64,000 nucleotides of DNA, from assembly GCF_000959445.1 (NCBI RefSeq), contig NZ_CP009632.1:1116001-1180000 (forward strand), in the 5' to 3' direction. This document shows, one piece after another, positions 35,710-46,111 of the stretch. The DNA is from Burkholderia vietnamiensis LMG 10929. GTDB taxonomy: Bacteria > Pseudomonadota > Gammaproteobacteria > Burkholderiales > Burkholderiaceae. The notes beneath the pieces are model-generated. The model was not told the origin of the DNA. It did not search any database and was given only the letters and a program-made list of their open reading frames with translations. Position numbers and translations under genes: made by a program. Every line of letters starts with the position of its first letter. Within the stretch, counting starts at the first letter, position 1.

Positions 35710-36978
35710 ATGAACCTTCGACTTTCCCGCGTAGCCGTCGCCAGTGCGCTCGCGGCAGGCACGGCACTGATTCCCGCACTGTCCGCGGCCGCTCCTGCGG
35801 TGCGCGTCTGCTCGCTGCCGGGCACCCCCACCGCCGGGCTCGACAAGACCGTCGCCCGCGAGGCGTTCCGCACGGCCGGCATCGCCGCGACGTTCGCCGC
35901 GCACGACGCCGCGGGCAGCGACGACGACGGCGTGTCCGCCCACGAGCTCGCCAAGATCCTCGAGCACGATTGCGACGTGCTCGCCGGCTTCCCGCGCTCG
36001 GCGATCGCCGACGCGTCGGACACCAAACTGCTGTTCTCGCAGGGCTACCTGCGCTCCGGCTACGTGAGCGTCACGCGCCGCGACGCGGCCAAGCCGGCCA
36101 ACGAACGCGAAATCGTCGCGGCGACGTATGCGAGCCCCGCGCAACTGATCGCGGTGCAGCAGAAGAACGCCCGCTTCGATCTCGAGAACACGTCGGAGCA
36201 GACCGTCGACGCGGTCGCCCGCGGCCGCGCGAACCGCGCGATCGTCTGGTATCCGGCGGTCGTCGCCTACCAGGCAGCGCATCCGAAGCAGGCGTTCAGC
36301 ATCGGCGCGACCTCTTCTCCTTATGCGGAATGGCAGCTCACGTTCGCGTTCGCGCAACGTTCGGCCGAGCTGCAGCAGCGGATCGACGCCGCGCTCGCGC
36401 AGATGAAGCAATCGGGCCGGCTCACCGCGCTGACGCGCAAATGGGCGCTGCCCGGCAACGCGCTCGAAGCGCGCGCCACGCACGATTCGCGCGCGACGCC
36501 GCGCTTCCTCGACGGCGCGCTGGCGGCCGCGGACGCATCGCGCGCGGGCGTGATCCGCGCCGGCGGGCGTGCGGCCGGCGGCGGCTTCATCCGCGTTTCG
36601 GACAGCACCGGCGAAGCCGCGCCGTCGTTCGACGCGGCCCAGGTCGAGCACGGCAAGGCGCTGTACGGCAGCGCGTGCGCGAAGTGCCACGGCGTCGATC
36701 TCGAGGGCAATACGGCGCCCGCGCTGAGCGGCCCGTCGTTCGCGCCGCTCGCGCATTCGCATCTGACGATCGGCGGCGTGTTCGGCTACATGGCGACCAA
36801 CATGCCGGCCGACCAGCCGGGCAAGATGAAGGACGACGAGTACGCCGACCTGATGGCGTTCCTGCTCGCGTCCAACGGCTATGCCGCGTCCAAGACCAAG
36901 CTGAGCGCCGACACCGCGCGCGCGTCCAACGCGCCGCTCGTCGCCGGCCCGGGCGGACACAAGCAAGCCAGCCAGTAA
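35710..36978 (+). CDS. XoxJ-like periplasmic protein fused to cytochrome c
   Basis: A 422-residue secreted protein. After a signal peptide (about 27 residues), residues 30-250 form a family-3 solute-binding-like domain as in MxaJ/XoxJ (VRVCSLPGTPTAGLDKTVAR, CDVLAGFPRSA, AFSIGATSSPYAEWQL). Residues about 305-395 form a class I cytochrome c: heme motif CAKCH (Cys323, Cys326, His327) and a likely axial Met near 365 in TNMPADQPG. In methylotrophs XoxJ and XoxG are separate genes; here both functions are in one chain, presumably docking the dehydrogenase and taking its electrons. It follows the dehydrogenase by 83 bp. Confidence 0.88.
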   Translation: MNLRLSRVAVASALAAGTALIPALSAAAPAVRVCSLPGTPTAGLDKTVAREAFRTAGIAATFAAHDAAGSDDDGVSAHELAKILEHDCDVLAGFPRSAIADASDTKLLFSQGYLRSGYVSVTRRDAAKPANEREIVAATYASPAQLIAVQQKNARFDLENTSEQTVDAVARGRANRAIVWYPAVVAYQAAHPKQAFSIGATSSPYAEWQLTFAFAQRSAELQQRIDAALAQMKQSGRLTALTRKWALPGNALEARATHDSRATPRFLDGALAAADASRAGVIRAGGRAAGGGFIRVSDSTGEAAPSFDAAQVEHGKALYGSACAKCHGVDLEGNTAPALSGPSFAPLAHSHLTIGGVFGYMATNMPADQPGKMKDDEYADLMAFLLASNGYAASKTKLSADTARASNAPLVAGPGGHKQASQ

Positions 36979-37054
36979 GCACGGCGCGCGGCCGTCACGG
37001 CACATGCCGGGCCGCGCGTCGGCAAGATTTCTTCTTCAACAGGAAACGACCGTG

Positions 37055-37366
37055 ATGCACAACCCGAATCGCAGAACCTTCATCGTCCAGACCATTGGAC
37101 TGTGCGCGGCGCTCGCCGCAACCCGCTCCGCGCTCGCCGCGTTGCCGCTCGTCGACGAGAACGACGCGACCGCGAAGACGCTCGGCTACCGCGCGCGCGC
37201 GTCGAGCGTCGACGCCGCGAAGTTCCCGAAATACCAGAGCGGTCAGCGCTGCGCCAACTGCCGCTTCTACAAGAGCGAAAGCGCCGACGCCGGCACCTGC
37301 CCGATGTTCGCCGGCAAGTCGGTCGCGGCTGACGGCTGGTGCAACGTGTATGCCAAGGGCGCGTGA
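37055..37366 (+). CDS. high-potential iron-sulfur protein (HiPIP), Tat-exported
   Basis: A 103-residue protein. The N-terminus NRRTFIVQTIGLCAALAATRSALA is a twin-arginine signal, as expected for a protein folded around its cluster before export. The mature part has four cysteines, Cys66, Cys69, Cys82 and Cys96, in the HiPIP order C-x2-C-x12-C-x13-C (RCANCRFYKSE, GTCPMF, DGWCNVY), binding one [4Fe-4S]. HiPIPs carry electrons in the periplasm to terminal oxidases. Placed third after the dehydrogenase and cytochrome, it likely extends that chain. ATG 37055 is preferred; the frame upstream overlaps intergenic DNA. Confidence 0.93.
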   Translation: MHNPNRRTFIVQTIGLCAALAATRSALAALPLVDENDATAKTLGYRARASSVDAAKFPKYQSGQRCANCRFYKSESADAGTCPMFAGKSVAADGWCNVYAKGA

Positions 37367-39254
37367 CGCGTTGCCGGCGCGCCCGGCGCCACGGCGCGCG
37401 CCGGTGCCGGTGCGCGCCGCCGGCCACGACGGCGACGCGCCGCCTCACGCGGCGCACCTGCACGCACTGATTTCGACGGGGCTCACACGCGGCTTCGTCA
37501 CGCACGGCGACATCATCGACGCGTTGCCGGACGACGACGCCCATCAGGGCGGCGTCGACGCGACGGCCGCGATGCTGCGCGAGCTGGGCATCGCGGTGTC
37601 GGACGGCGCGCACGCCGCGGGCTGGACGCTCGACCGTTACTTCCAGCCCACGCCGAGCGCGCGTGCGTGGGCCGAAGGGGCCGGCGCGCTCGCCGCGGCC
37701 GAGCTCAGCGCACCGCGCACGACCGACCCCGTACGCCTCTACCTGCGCGAGATGGGCATGACGCCGCTGCTCACGCGCGACGAGGAGATCATGCACGCGC
37801 GACGGATCGAGCGCGGCCGCGCGGCGTCGGTCGCGGTGCTGTGCGGCGATCCGCAGGCACTCGACGCACTGGTCGCGATGCGCATCGAGATCGCCGAAGG
37901 CCGGAGCGCCGCGTCCGCCTACGTGCTGTCCATCGCGGATAGCGCGGACATCGCGCCCGCCGACGGCGCCGCCGCCAGCCCGCATGCGGGCGATACGCCG
38001 GCCGACGCGGGCGCGAGCACGCGCGACGACGACGCTCCGGCCGACGATGGGCTCTGCCGTCATGCCGTGCTCGCGCGACTGGCGCCGATCGACGCGCTCG
38101 CGGCCGCGATGCGCGCCGCACTGGAAACCGACGGCGCGCACGGTCTCGCCTACCGCGCCTGCGTGCGCGAAGCGGCCGCCCTGCTCGGCACGCTGCGCAT
38201 GTCGATGCGCGCACTCGAGCGCATGAGCGAGCCGCTGCGCACGCACGCGCGCCGGCAGCGCACGCTGCACGGCCGGCTCGCACGCACGCTCGCCGACGCC
38301 GGCGTGCCGCACGGCGCGGCGGCCGCGTGCGTGCAGCGCGACGGCGATCACGCCGGCTGGCTCGCGGCGTGCATCGCCGCGCATCCCGAATGCGCGCTTG
38401 CGCTGACGCGCCGCGCGGCCGAGCTGGTCGACGCGCGCGACGCGATCGCGCGGGCCGCGCGCACCTCGCCGCTGCCGCCCGACACGATCGCGTTGCTCGA
38501 TGCGCGGCTCGACACGATCGAGCGCGCGATGCAACCGGCGCGGATGGGCCTCTTCGACGCGAACCTGCGGCTCGTCGTATCGATCGCGAAGCGCTACCCG
38601 GACCGCGGGCTGCCGTTCGCGGACCTGATCCAGGAAGGCAACATCGGGCTGTTGAAGGCGATCGACCGCTACGATCACCGGCGCGGCTTCCGCTTCTCGA
38701 CCTACGCGACCTGGTGGATCAGGCAGGCGATCACGCACGCGCTCGCCGATCTCGGCCGCACGATCCGCGTGCCGACGCACACCGTCGACGCGATCAACAA
38801 ACTGACGCGGATCGCGCGCGAACACCGGCAGCGTTCCGGCGCTGCCGCGACGCCGCACGAACTGGCCGTGCAAATGGGCGAGCCGCTCGACAAGGTGCGC
38901 GACCTGATGTCGATCGTGAAGGAGCCGATGTCGGCCGACGCGCCCGTCTCGCCGGAAGGCGAGATGACCTTCGTCGACGTCGCGCCGGACGTATCGACGC
39001 CGTCGCCCGAAGACGCCGCCGGCGCGGCGCAGCTGCGCGACACGATCGCGGCGATGATCGGCCGCCTGCCGGCGCGCGAGGCGACCGTCCTGCGGCTACG
39101 CTACGGGCTGCACGCGGACGAAGGCTGCTCGCTGCGCGACATCGGCCGACAGCTGAACCTGTCCGCCGAACGCGTGCGGCAGATCGAGGCGTCGGCGCTC
39201 GCGCGGCTGCGCGCGTCCGACGGGCTCGACGTGCTGCGCGCGTTCATCGCATAG
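37350..39254 (+). CDS. RpoD-like sigma-70 factor (accessory paralogue)
   Basis: About 634 residues. Region 1.1-like sequence (LHALISTGLTRGFVTHGDIIDAL) near residue 30, region 1.2 (DPVRLYLREMGMTPLLTRDEE) near 130, a long divergent non-conserved region (about 160-390), region 2 (NLRLVVSIAKRYPDRGLPFADL, GFRFSTYATWWIRQAITHAL) from about 405, region 3, and region 4 (GCSLRDIGRQLNLSAERVRQIE) near 590-625. This is group 1/2 architecture, but the arginine/alanine-rich middle looks unlike a housekeeping RpoD, so I take it as a second copy. ATG 37350 overlaps the HiPIP gene by 17 bp; the exact start is uncertain. Targets unknown. Confidence 0.85.
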   Translation: MPRARDALPARPAPRRAPVPVRAAGHDGDAPPHAAHLHALISTGLTRGFVTHGDIIDALPDDDAHQGGVDATAAMLRELGIAVSDGAHAAGWTLDRYFQPTPSARAWAEGAGALAAAELSAPRTTDPVRLYLREMGMTPLLTRDEEIMHARRIERGRAASVAVLCGDPQALDALVAMRIEIAEGRSAASAYVLSIADSADIAPADGAAASPHAGDTPADAGASTRDDDAPADDGLCRHAVLARLAPIDALAAAMRAALETDGAHGLAYRACVREAAALLGTLRMSMRALERMSEPLRTHARRQRTLHGRLARTLADAGVPHGAAAACVQRDGDHAGWLAACIAAHPECALALTRRAAELVDARDAIARAARTSPLPPDTIALLDARLDTIERAMQPARMGLFDANLRLVVSIAKRYPDRGLPFADLIQEGNIGLLKAIDRYDHRRGFRFSTYATWWIRQAITHALADLGRTIRVPTHTVDAINKLTRIAREHRQRSGAAATPHELAVQMGEPLDKVRDLMSIVKEPMSADAPVSPEGEMTFVDVAPDVSTPSPEDAAGAAQLRDTIAAMIGRLPAREATVLRLRYGLHADEGCSLRDIGRQLNLSAERVRQIEASALARLRASDGLDVLRAFIA

Positions 39255-39263
39255 CCCGCGCAG

Positions 39264-39289
39264 GGACGGCGGCGCATGCGCCGCCGTCC
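39264..39289. terminator. GC-rich perfect palindrome after the sigma gene
   Basis: A 26-bp perfect inverted repeat (half-site GGACGGCGGCGCA) directly after the sigma factor stop. No T run follows, so it may be a Rho-assisted or stabilising hairpin closing the dehydrogenase-HiPIP-sigma operon. Confidence 0.5.
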
Positions 39290-39296
39290 GCCGCCA

Positions 39297-39313
39297 TGTT
39301 GACACCTGCAACA
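39297..39313. promoter_or_regulatory. TGTTG-CAACA dyad upstream of acs
   Basis: TGTTGACACCTGCAACA is an inverted repeat with 5-bp arms. It contains the 11-mer ACACCTGCAAC also present in the pqqA upstream sites, and resembles TGTTGCAACA there. It lies about 140 bp before the acs sigma-54 promoter, a usual enhancer distance. Confidence 0.6.
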
Positions 39314-39454
39314 CCCGCTGCTGCATTTCGGCGCAACGATCGCGCCGCTCACGATGCCGCGCGGCCACGCGCAGATCGTTTGCATCCCATATCGATTCCG
39401 GAACGCCGCGCGCGACGGGCATGCGTGCCGATTCGACCGGATCGCGGCGGCGAT

Positions 39455-39469
39455 TGGCATGCTAGTTGC
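39455..39469 (+). promoter_or_regulatory. sigma-54 promoter of acs
   Basis: TGGCATGCTAGTTGC fits the -24/-12 consensus with exact GG-N10-GC spacing and a perfect TTGC. Predicted start near 39481, 21 nt before ATG 39502. Confidence 0.75.
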
Positions 39470-39501
39470 GTTTTGCTATTCGAGCCACACCCAGACAAAT
39501 T

Positions 39502-41496
<1,995 letters not shown>

Positions 41497-41722
41497 ATGA
41501 CGGGGCCGGCACCGGCCGGCCCCACCCGACCTCCGCGACGCACGCACGTTCCGGCGCCCATCCCCGCCGCGAACGCGCGACGCGCAGCCGCCACCCGGCC
41601 GCGCACCTGCGTCCCCGCGCCCCATCCCGCGTGCGCGGCTCGGGCGACGGACACCGCTGCGCGGCCGTCCGGCGCCTTTTCTGTTCGATGCATGGACGTA
41701 CAACAACACTGGAGACACCCCG

Positions 41723-42790
41723 ATGAAAAGCAGGATCGTGATCGGCTGCGCCGCGCTCGCAGGCGCGCTTGCCAGCCCCAGCGGCTTCGCCCAAAGCAGC
41801 GTGACGCTGTACGGCAACCTCGACGCCGCGTTGCTGTACACGAGCAAGACGCTCGATAGCGCCACCGGCGCAAACGCAGGCCATCAGTTCTCGATGGCCG
41901 ATACCGGCATGACGCCGACGACATTCGGGATGACCGGCACCGAGGATCTCGGCGGCGGCCTGAAGGCGAAGTTCCAGCTCGAAAGCGGCTTTGCCGTCAC
42001 CAACGGCGCATTCGCGCATTCGAACGGCAACATCTTCGGTCGCCAGGCGTGGGTCGGACTCGACGGCGCGTTCGGCACGGTCAAGGCCGGCGTCCAGTAT
42101 TCGCCGTTCCTGCTCGCGATCTTCGATTCGGACCCGCGCAGCTTCTCGCACTTCGGCAGCGGGCTCGTCAACTACGTCGACAACGTGCTGGTGACCGGCC
42201 TGTTCAACCCGAACGCCGTGTCGTACACGAGCCCGACGATCGCCGGCCTCACCGGCAGCGCGATGTTCGCGTTCGGCGGCAAGGCCGGCGACTTTCAGGC
42301 GGGACGCCAGTACTCCGCGAGCCTCAAGTACGAGCACGGCGGCTTCATGATCAACGCCGGCTTCTACAACGGCAACGACGGCACCAACCCGACGCCCACC
42401 GCCAGCACCGTGGCGTTCGTCGGCCGCACGATCGGCGCCGCGTACCGGTTCGGCCCCGTCACCGCGAAGGCGTCGTTCGCCAGCTACAAGGTCGCCGGGT
42501 CGTTCAGCAACAACGTGTACGGCGGCGGCCTCGACTACCAGGCGACGCCGACGGTCGACCTGAACGGCGGCGTGTGGTTCACGAGCGATCGCAACGACAC
42601 GGCCAACCACTCGCTGCTCGCCGCCGTCGGCTCGACGTACAGCCTGTCGAAGGCGACCGCGTTGTATGCACAGGTCGCGATGGTCAACAACCACGGCGCG
42701 ATGGACACCGGGCTCGGCATCACCAACGCGCTTTACGCGGTCAACGGCACGACCGTCGGCGCGAACGTCGGGATCCGGCACATGTTCTGA
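41723..42790 (+). CDS. general porin, OpcP/Burkholderia type
   Basis: A 355-residue porin paralogous to the one at 9327. Signal peptide about 23 residues (SGFAQ), SSVTLYGNLDAALLYT, FGMTGTEDLGGGLKAKFQLESGF, FGRQAWVGLDGAFGTVKAGVQ and C-terminal GIRHMF. It lies 226 bp downstream of acs, probably with its own promoter, and is followed by a strong hairpin. It may admit substrates of the neighbouring uptake systems but is not specific on sequence. Confidence 0.95.
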   Translation: MKSRIVIGCAALAGALASPSGFAQSSVTLYGNLDAALLYTSKTLDSATGANAGHQFSMADTGMTPTTFGMTGTEDLGGGLKAKFQLESGFAVTNGAFAHSNGNIFGRQAWVGLDGAFGTVKAGVQYSPFLLAIFDSDPRSFSHFGSGLVNYVDNVLVTGLFNPNAVSYTSPTIAGLTGSAMFAFGGKAGDFQAGRQYSASLKYEHGGFMINAGFYNGNDGTNPTPTASTVAFVGRTIGAAYRFGPVTAKASFASYKVAGSFSNNVYGGGLDYQATPTVDLNGGVWFTSDRNDTANHSLLAAVGSTYSLSKATALYAQVAMVNNHGAMDTGLGITNALYAVNGTTVGANVGIRHMF

Positions 42791-42797
42791 TGCAGGC

Positions 42798-42824
42798 AAC
42801 GGCGGCATCGGCAGCGCCGCCGTT
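42798..42824 (+). terminator. hairpin after the porin gene
   Basis: A 9-bp stem (AACGGCGGC / GCCGCCGTT) with a 9-base loop begins 8 bp after the porin stop; only a short T-rich stretch (CTGCGTTTGC) follows. Confidence 0.5.
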
Positions 42825-43278
42825 CTGCGTTTGCAGTCCGAATCATCAAGTGTCGGAGTCGGCATGCGCCGACTCCGGCGCGAACTTCGTCGCGCATCGA
42901 GGGTGCGATCCGCTCGCGCACGCGCTGCGTCCGCGCCGCATGCCCGCAAGAAGGCCTGGTATAGACCGCGCGCTTCCCGGTCCAACGCGTCGACCGACGC
43001 CGCCCGGTGTTGCGGCGCACATCGCGCGGCTGCGCGATGCGTGTCGTTTACGACCGATTTCCGGGCGCATCGCCGATAGTCCGCACGCTCCGTTTCTCTA
43101 CACTGGTGCACGCCAGCACACAGCCACCTGCCCCGTGTCGCGTGTCGCGTGTCGCGTGTCGCGCCGCGTCACGGCACCGTGGCGATCCCGAGACAACCGC
43201 CCTCGCCGCCGACGCTGCCGCGTCCGTCCCGCCGCGCTGCCGCCGGCCCGCTGCGAAGGCCCCTTCCAGGAGCGTTCA
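42825..43278. other. intergenic region before the MFS transporter
   Basis: About 450 bp with no supported gene. It includes a tandem array of four GTGTCGC heptamers and presumably the promoter of the MFS gene, which I could not pinpoint. Confidence 0.45.
43135..43162 (+). repeat. tandem heptamer repeat (GTGTCGC) x4
   Basis: Four exact, contiguous copies of GTGTCGC, 117-144 bp upstream of the TTG start of the MFS gene. A 7-bp unit is prone to slippage, so copy number may vary between strains. Confidence 0.9.
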
Positions 43279-44748
43279 TTGAGTTCACCGCACGCGCACT
43301 CCGCGAAAACCCGGTCTTCGCGCCAGGCCCTCAAGCTCGACGACATCACGATCGTGGACCGCGCCATCCTGAAGCGCGCGGTCGGCGCGATGGCGTTCGG
43401 CAATGCGATGGAATGGTTCGACTTCGGCGTCTACAGCTACATCGCCGTCACGCTCGGCAAGGTGTTCTTCCCGTCGAGCAGCCCGTCCGCGCAGCTGCTC
43501 GCCACCTTCGGCACGTTCGCGGCCGCGTTCGTCGTGCGCCCGCTCGGCGGCATGGTGTTCGGCCCGCTCGGCGACCGCATCGGCCGCCAGCGCGTGCTCG
43601 CCGCCACCATGATCATGATGGCCGTCGGCACCTTCGCGATCGGCCTGATCCCCAGCTACGCGTCGATCGGCATCATGGCGCCCGTGCTGCTGCTCGTCGC
43701 CCGCCTCGTGCAGGGCTTCTCCACCGGCGGCGAATACGGCGGCGCCGCCACCTTCATCGCCGAGTTCTCGACCGACAAGCGCCGCGGCTTCATGGGCAGC
43801 TTCCTCGAGTTCGGCACGCTGATCGGCTATACGCTCGGCGCGGCCACCGTCGCGCTGCTGACGGCGACGCTGTCGCACGACGCGCTGCTGTCATGGGGCT
43901 GGCGCGTGCCGTTCTTCATCGCGGGGCCGCTCGGCCTCGTCGGTCTGTACATCCGGATCAAGCTCGAGGAAACGCCTGCGTTCAAGAAGGAAGCGCTGGC
44001 GCGCGAAGCAGACGAACGCGCGCGCCCGAAGCAGTCGTTCGGCACGCTGCTCGTCGAACAGTGGCGGCCGCTGCTCCAGTGCGTCGGTCTCGTGCTGATC
44101 TTCAACGTGACCGACTACATGGCGCTGTCGTACCTGCCGAACTATCTGTCGGCCACGCTGCACTTCAACGAGACGCACGGGCTGTTCATGGTGCTGATCG
44201 TGATGCTGCTGATGATGCCGATGACGCTCTATGCCGGGCATCTGTCCGACCGCATCGGCCGCAAGCCGGTGATGATGTTCGGCTGCGTCGGCCTGCTCGT
44301 GCTGTCCGTGCCGGCGCTGATGCTGATCCGCACCGGCGGCATGCTGCCGGTGTTCGGCGGGATGCTGATCTACGGCACGCTGCTGTCGACCTTTACCGGC
44401 GTGATGCCGTCGGCGCTGCCCGCGCTGTTCCCGACGCGGATCCGCTACGGCGCGCTCGCGATCGGCTTCAACGTGTCGGTGTCGCTGTTCGGCGGCACGA
44501 CGCCGCTCGTCACCGCATGGCTCGTCGATCGCACCGGCGACCTGATGATGCCGGCGTACTACCTGATGGGCGCGTCGTTCATCGGCATCGTGTCGGTGCT
44601 CGCGCTGCGCGAGAGCGCGCGGCGGCCGCTGCCGGGCTCCACGCCGTGCGTGGGCAGCCGCGCCGAAGCGCAGGAGCTGATCCGCCGCGGCGCGGGCGAG
44701 GTCCGCGGGCGCGAACGCAAGCTCACGCCGATCGGCGAACGCGCTTGA
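43279..44748 (+). CDS. MFS transporter, metabolite:H+ symporter (ProP-like)
   Basis: A 489-residue, 12-helix inner-membrane transporter of the MHS family. AMEWFDFGVYSYIAVTLGKVF, GPLGDRIGRQRVL, ARLVQGFSTGGEYGGAATFI and FLEFGTLIGYTLGA are family motifs shared with ProP, CitA and KgtP. The likely start is a TTG at 43279, because AGGAG sits 6 bases before it; the next in-frame ATG would lose conserved residues. Substrate could be proline/betaine, or a di- or tricarboxylate. It is convergent with the hydrolase gene. Confidence 0.9.
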   Translation: MSSPHAHSAKTRSSRQALKLDDITIVDRAILKRAVGAMAFGNAMEWFDFGVYSYIAVTLGKVFFPSSSPSAQLLATFGTFAAAFVVRPLGGMVFGPLGDRIGRQRVLAATMIMMAVGTFAIGLIPSYASIGIMAPVLLLVARLVQGFSTGGEYGGAATFIAEFSTDKRRGFMGSFLEFGTLIGYTLGAATVALLTATLSHDALLSWGWRVPFFIAGPLGLVGLYIRIKLEETPAFKKEALAREADERARPKQSFGTLLVEQWRPLLQCVGLVLIFNVTDYMALSYLPNYLSATLHFNETHGLFMVLIVMLLMMPMTLYAGHLSDRIGRKPVMMFGCVGLLVLSVPALMLIRTGGMLPVFGGMLIYGTLLSTFTGVMPSALPALFPTRIRYGALAIGFNVSVSLFGGTTPLVTAWLVDRTGDLMMPAYYLMGASFIGIVSVLALRESARRPLPGSTPCVGSRAEAQELIRRGAGEVRGRERKLTPIGERA

Positions 44749-44835
44749 TCATGTGACGCACGTGATGTGCCTGATGCGCGGCACATCCGTCGCGCTGTCC
44801 CAGCCGCAGCGGCGTCACGCAACGCCGCGTGACGC

Positions 44836-45660
44836 TCAAGCCGCGGCGAGCTTCTGCTCGTCGAACCAGTCGAGCAGCGTGCGCGTGACGAAGGCGGGAT
44901 TCTCGAGGTTCGAGATGTGGCCGGCGTCCGGCACCAGCACGTGGCGGCAGCCGATTACGCCAGCCATCTTCTCCGTCTCCGACGGCGGCCGCGCCATGTC
45001 GCCGGCGCCGCACATCAGCAGCGTGCGCGCGGCATCGAGGTCGGCGAGTGCGGCCAGCGTGTCCGGACGCCCGAAAATCAGCCGGCCGAGCGGGACGATC
45101 GACTCGCGCAGCCGGTCGGCAGGCAGGCCGGCGAGTGCGGCGCGAAACGCGCTCGGCACCGGGTCCGACAGATTCGCGTCCGGGCGGAAGAACAGCGGCA
45201 CGATCGCATCGAGCAGCGGTGGCGCAATCTTGCCGGCGGCGGCGATCGCATCGAGCATCCCGAAGTAGCGCAGCCGCGTCGCGTCGGGCTCGGCTTCGAG
45301 CGACGCGTCCATCAATACGAGCGAGCGCACGCGCTGCGGTTCGCGCAACGCGAGCCGCGCGCCCCACATCCCGCCGACGCTCAGGCCGACCACCGCGCAT
45401 TGCTCGATCTCGAGCGCGTCGAGCAACGCGCTCGCATGCGCGGCGAGATCGTCGAGCGTCTGCGTGCCGGCCGGCAGCGGACCCGATGCGCCATGCCCCC
45501 ACAGGTCGGGCACGATCACGCGATACCGGCGCGACAGCGCGTCGATCTGCGGCGCCCACATCGCCGCGTCCCACAGATAGCTGTGTCCGAGCAGCACCGG
45601 GAAGCCGGTGCCGTGATCGTGGTAATGCAGCGTGCTGCCGTGGATGGTGCGGGTGAGCAT
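44836..45660 (-). CDS. alpha/beta hydrolase
   Basis: A 274-residue soluble alpha/beta hydrolase: GHSYLWDAAMW, the nucleophile elbow GLSVGGMWGARL (Ser near 98), an Asp in CGAGD and the His in DAGHISNLENP. GGAGG precedes ATG 45660. Similar enzymes hydrolyse esters, lactones or C-C bonds; the family is too broad to name a substrate. Its minus-strand direction and 450-bp upstream gap suggest an independent unit. Confidence 0.82.
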   Translation of the reverse strand: MLTRTIHGSTLHYHDHGTGFPVLLGHSYLWDAAMWAPQIDALSRRYRVIVPDLWGHGASGPLPAGTQTLDDLAAHASALLDALEIEQCAVVGLSVGGMWGARLALREPQRVRSLVLMDASLEAEPDATRLRYFGMLDAIAAAGKIAPPLLDAIVPLFFRPDANLSDPVPSAFRAALAGLPADRLRESIVPLGRLIFGRPDTLAALADLDAARTLLMCGAGDMARPPSETEKMAGVIGCRHVLVPDAGHISNLENPAFVTRTLLDWFDEQKLAAA

Positions 45661-46111
45661 CGGGCCTCCGGGTATGACGACGATGGGCAGCGGCGCGCAA
45701 GCGCGCGCTGATTCACTGGCGCGTTGCCAGCAACGCTGGCGCCGCGCATGATCGCACAGCTCGGCGGGCGCTGCAGGCGACGTGTGTAGCGCGTCGCGGC
45801 GGCGGTGGCGTGCTCGCATGCGGCACTGGATCCAAGGGCCGGGAATGCCGGCGTCGGGCCGCGTTCGGCCCGGCGCGCAGTGCGAACGATCGCGCGGCCC
45901 GCATCGAACCGGGCACGCGGACCAAGCGCGTGTCCGCACCGGCCTGTTCGGCGAGCGCCGCATGCTGCAGCGTGGTCCGGCGTCGGTCACTTGCATGCAC
46001 AACGCGCGGCACGCGCACGCCGCAAACCGGCCACGAAGGAAGAAGCCGTTAACGCAATCGCGGCGCCGGACGACCTCGATCGTCCGGCGCCACGCGGGCC
46101 GATGCCGGTAC
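45661..46111. other. gene-free gap between hydrolase and TRAP operon
   Basis: About 450 bp, upstream of the hydrolase and downstream of the TRAP large subunit gene. I see no supported gene. An imperfect GC-rich inverted sequence at about 46055-46100 (CGGCGCCGGACGACC ... GTCCGGCGCC) just past the TRAP operon could terminate it. Confidence 0.45.

Noticed and set aside
41502..41523. Hairpin GGGGCCGG/CCGGCCCC after acs as a terminator
   Set aside because: The stem is only 8 bp of G+C with no T run; such stems are frequent by chance at this base composition.
43135..43162. CRISPR-like array
   Set aside because: Units are 7 bp and contiguous with no spacers, so it is a simple tandem repeat.
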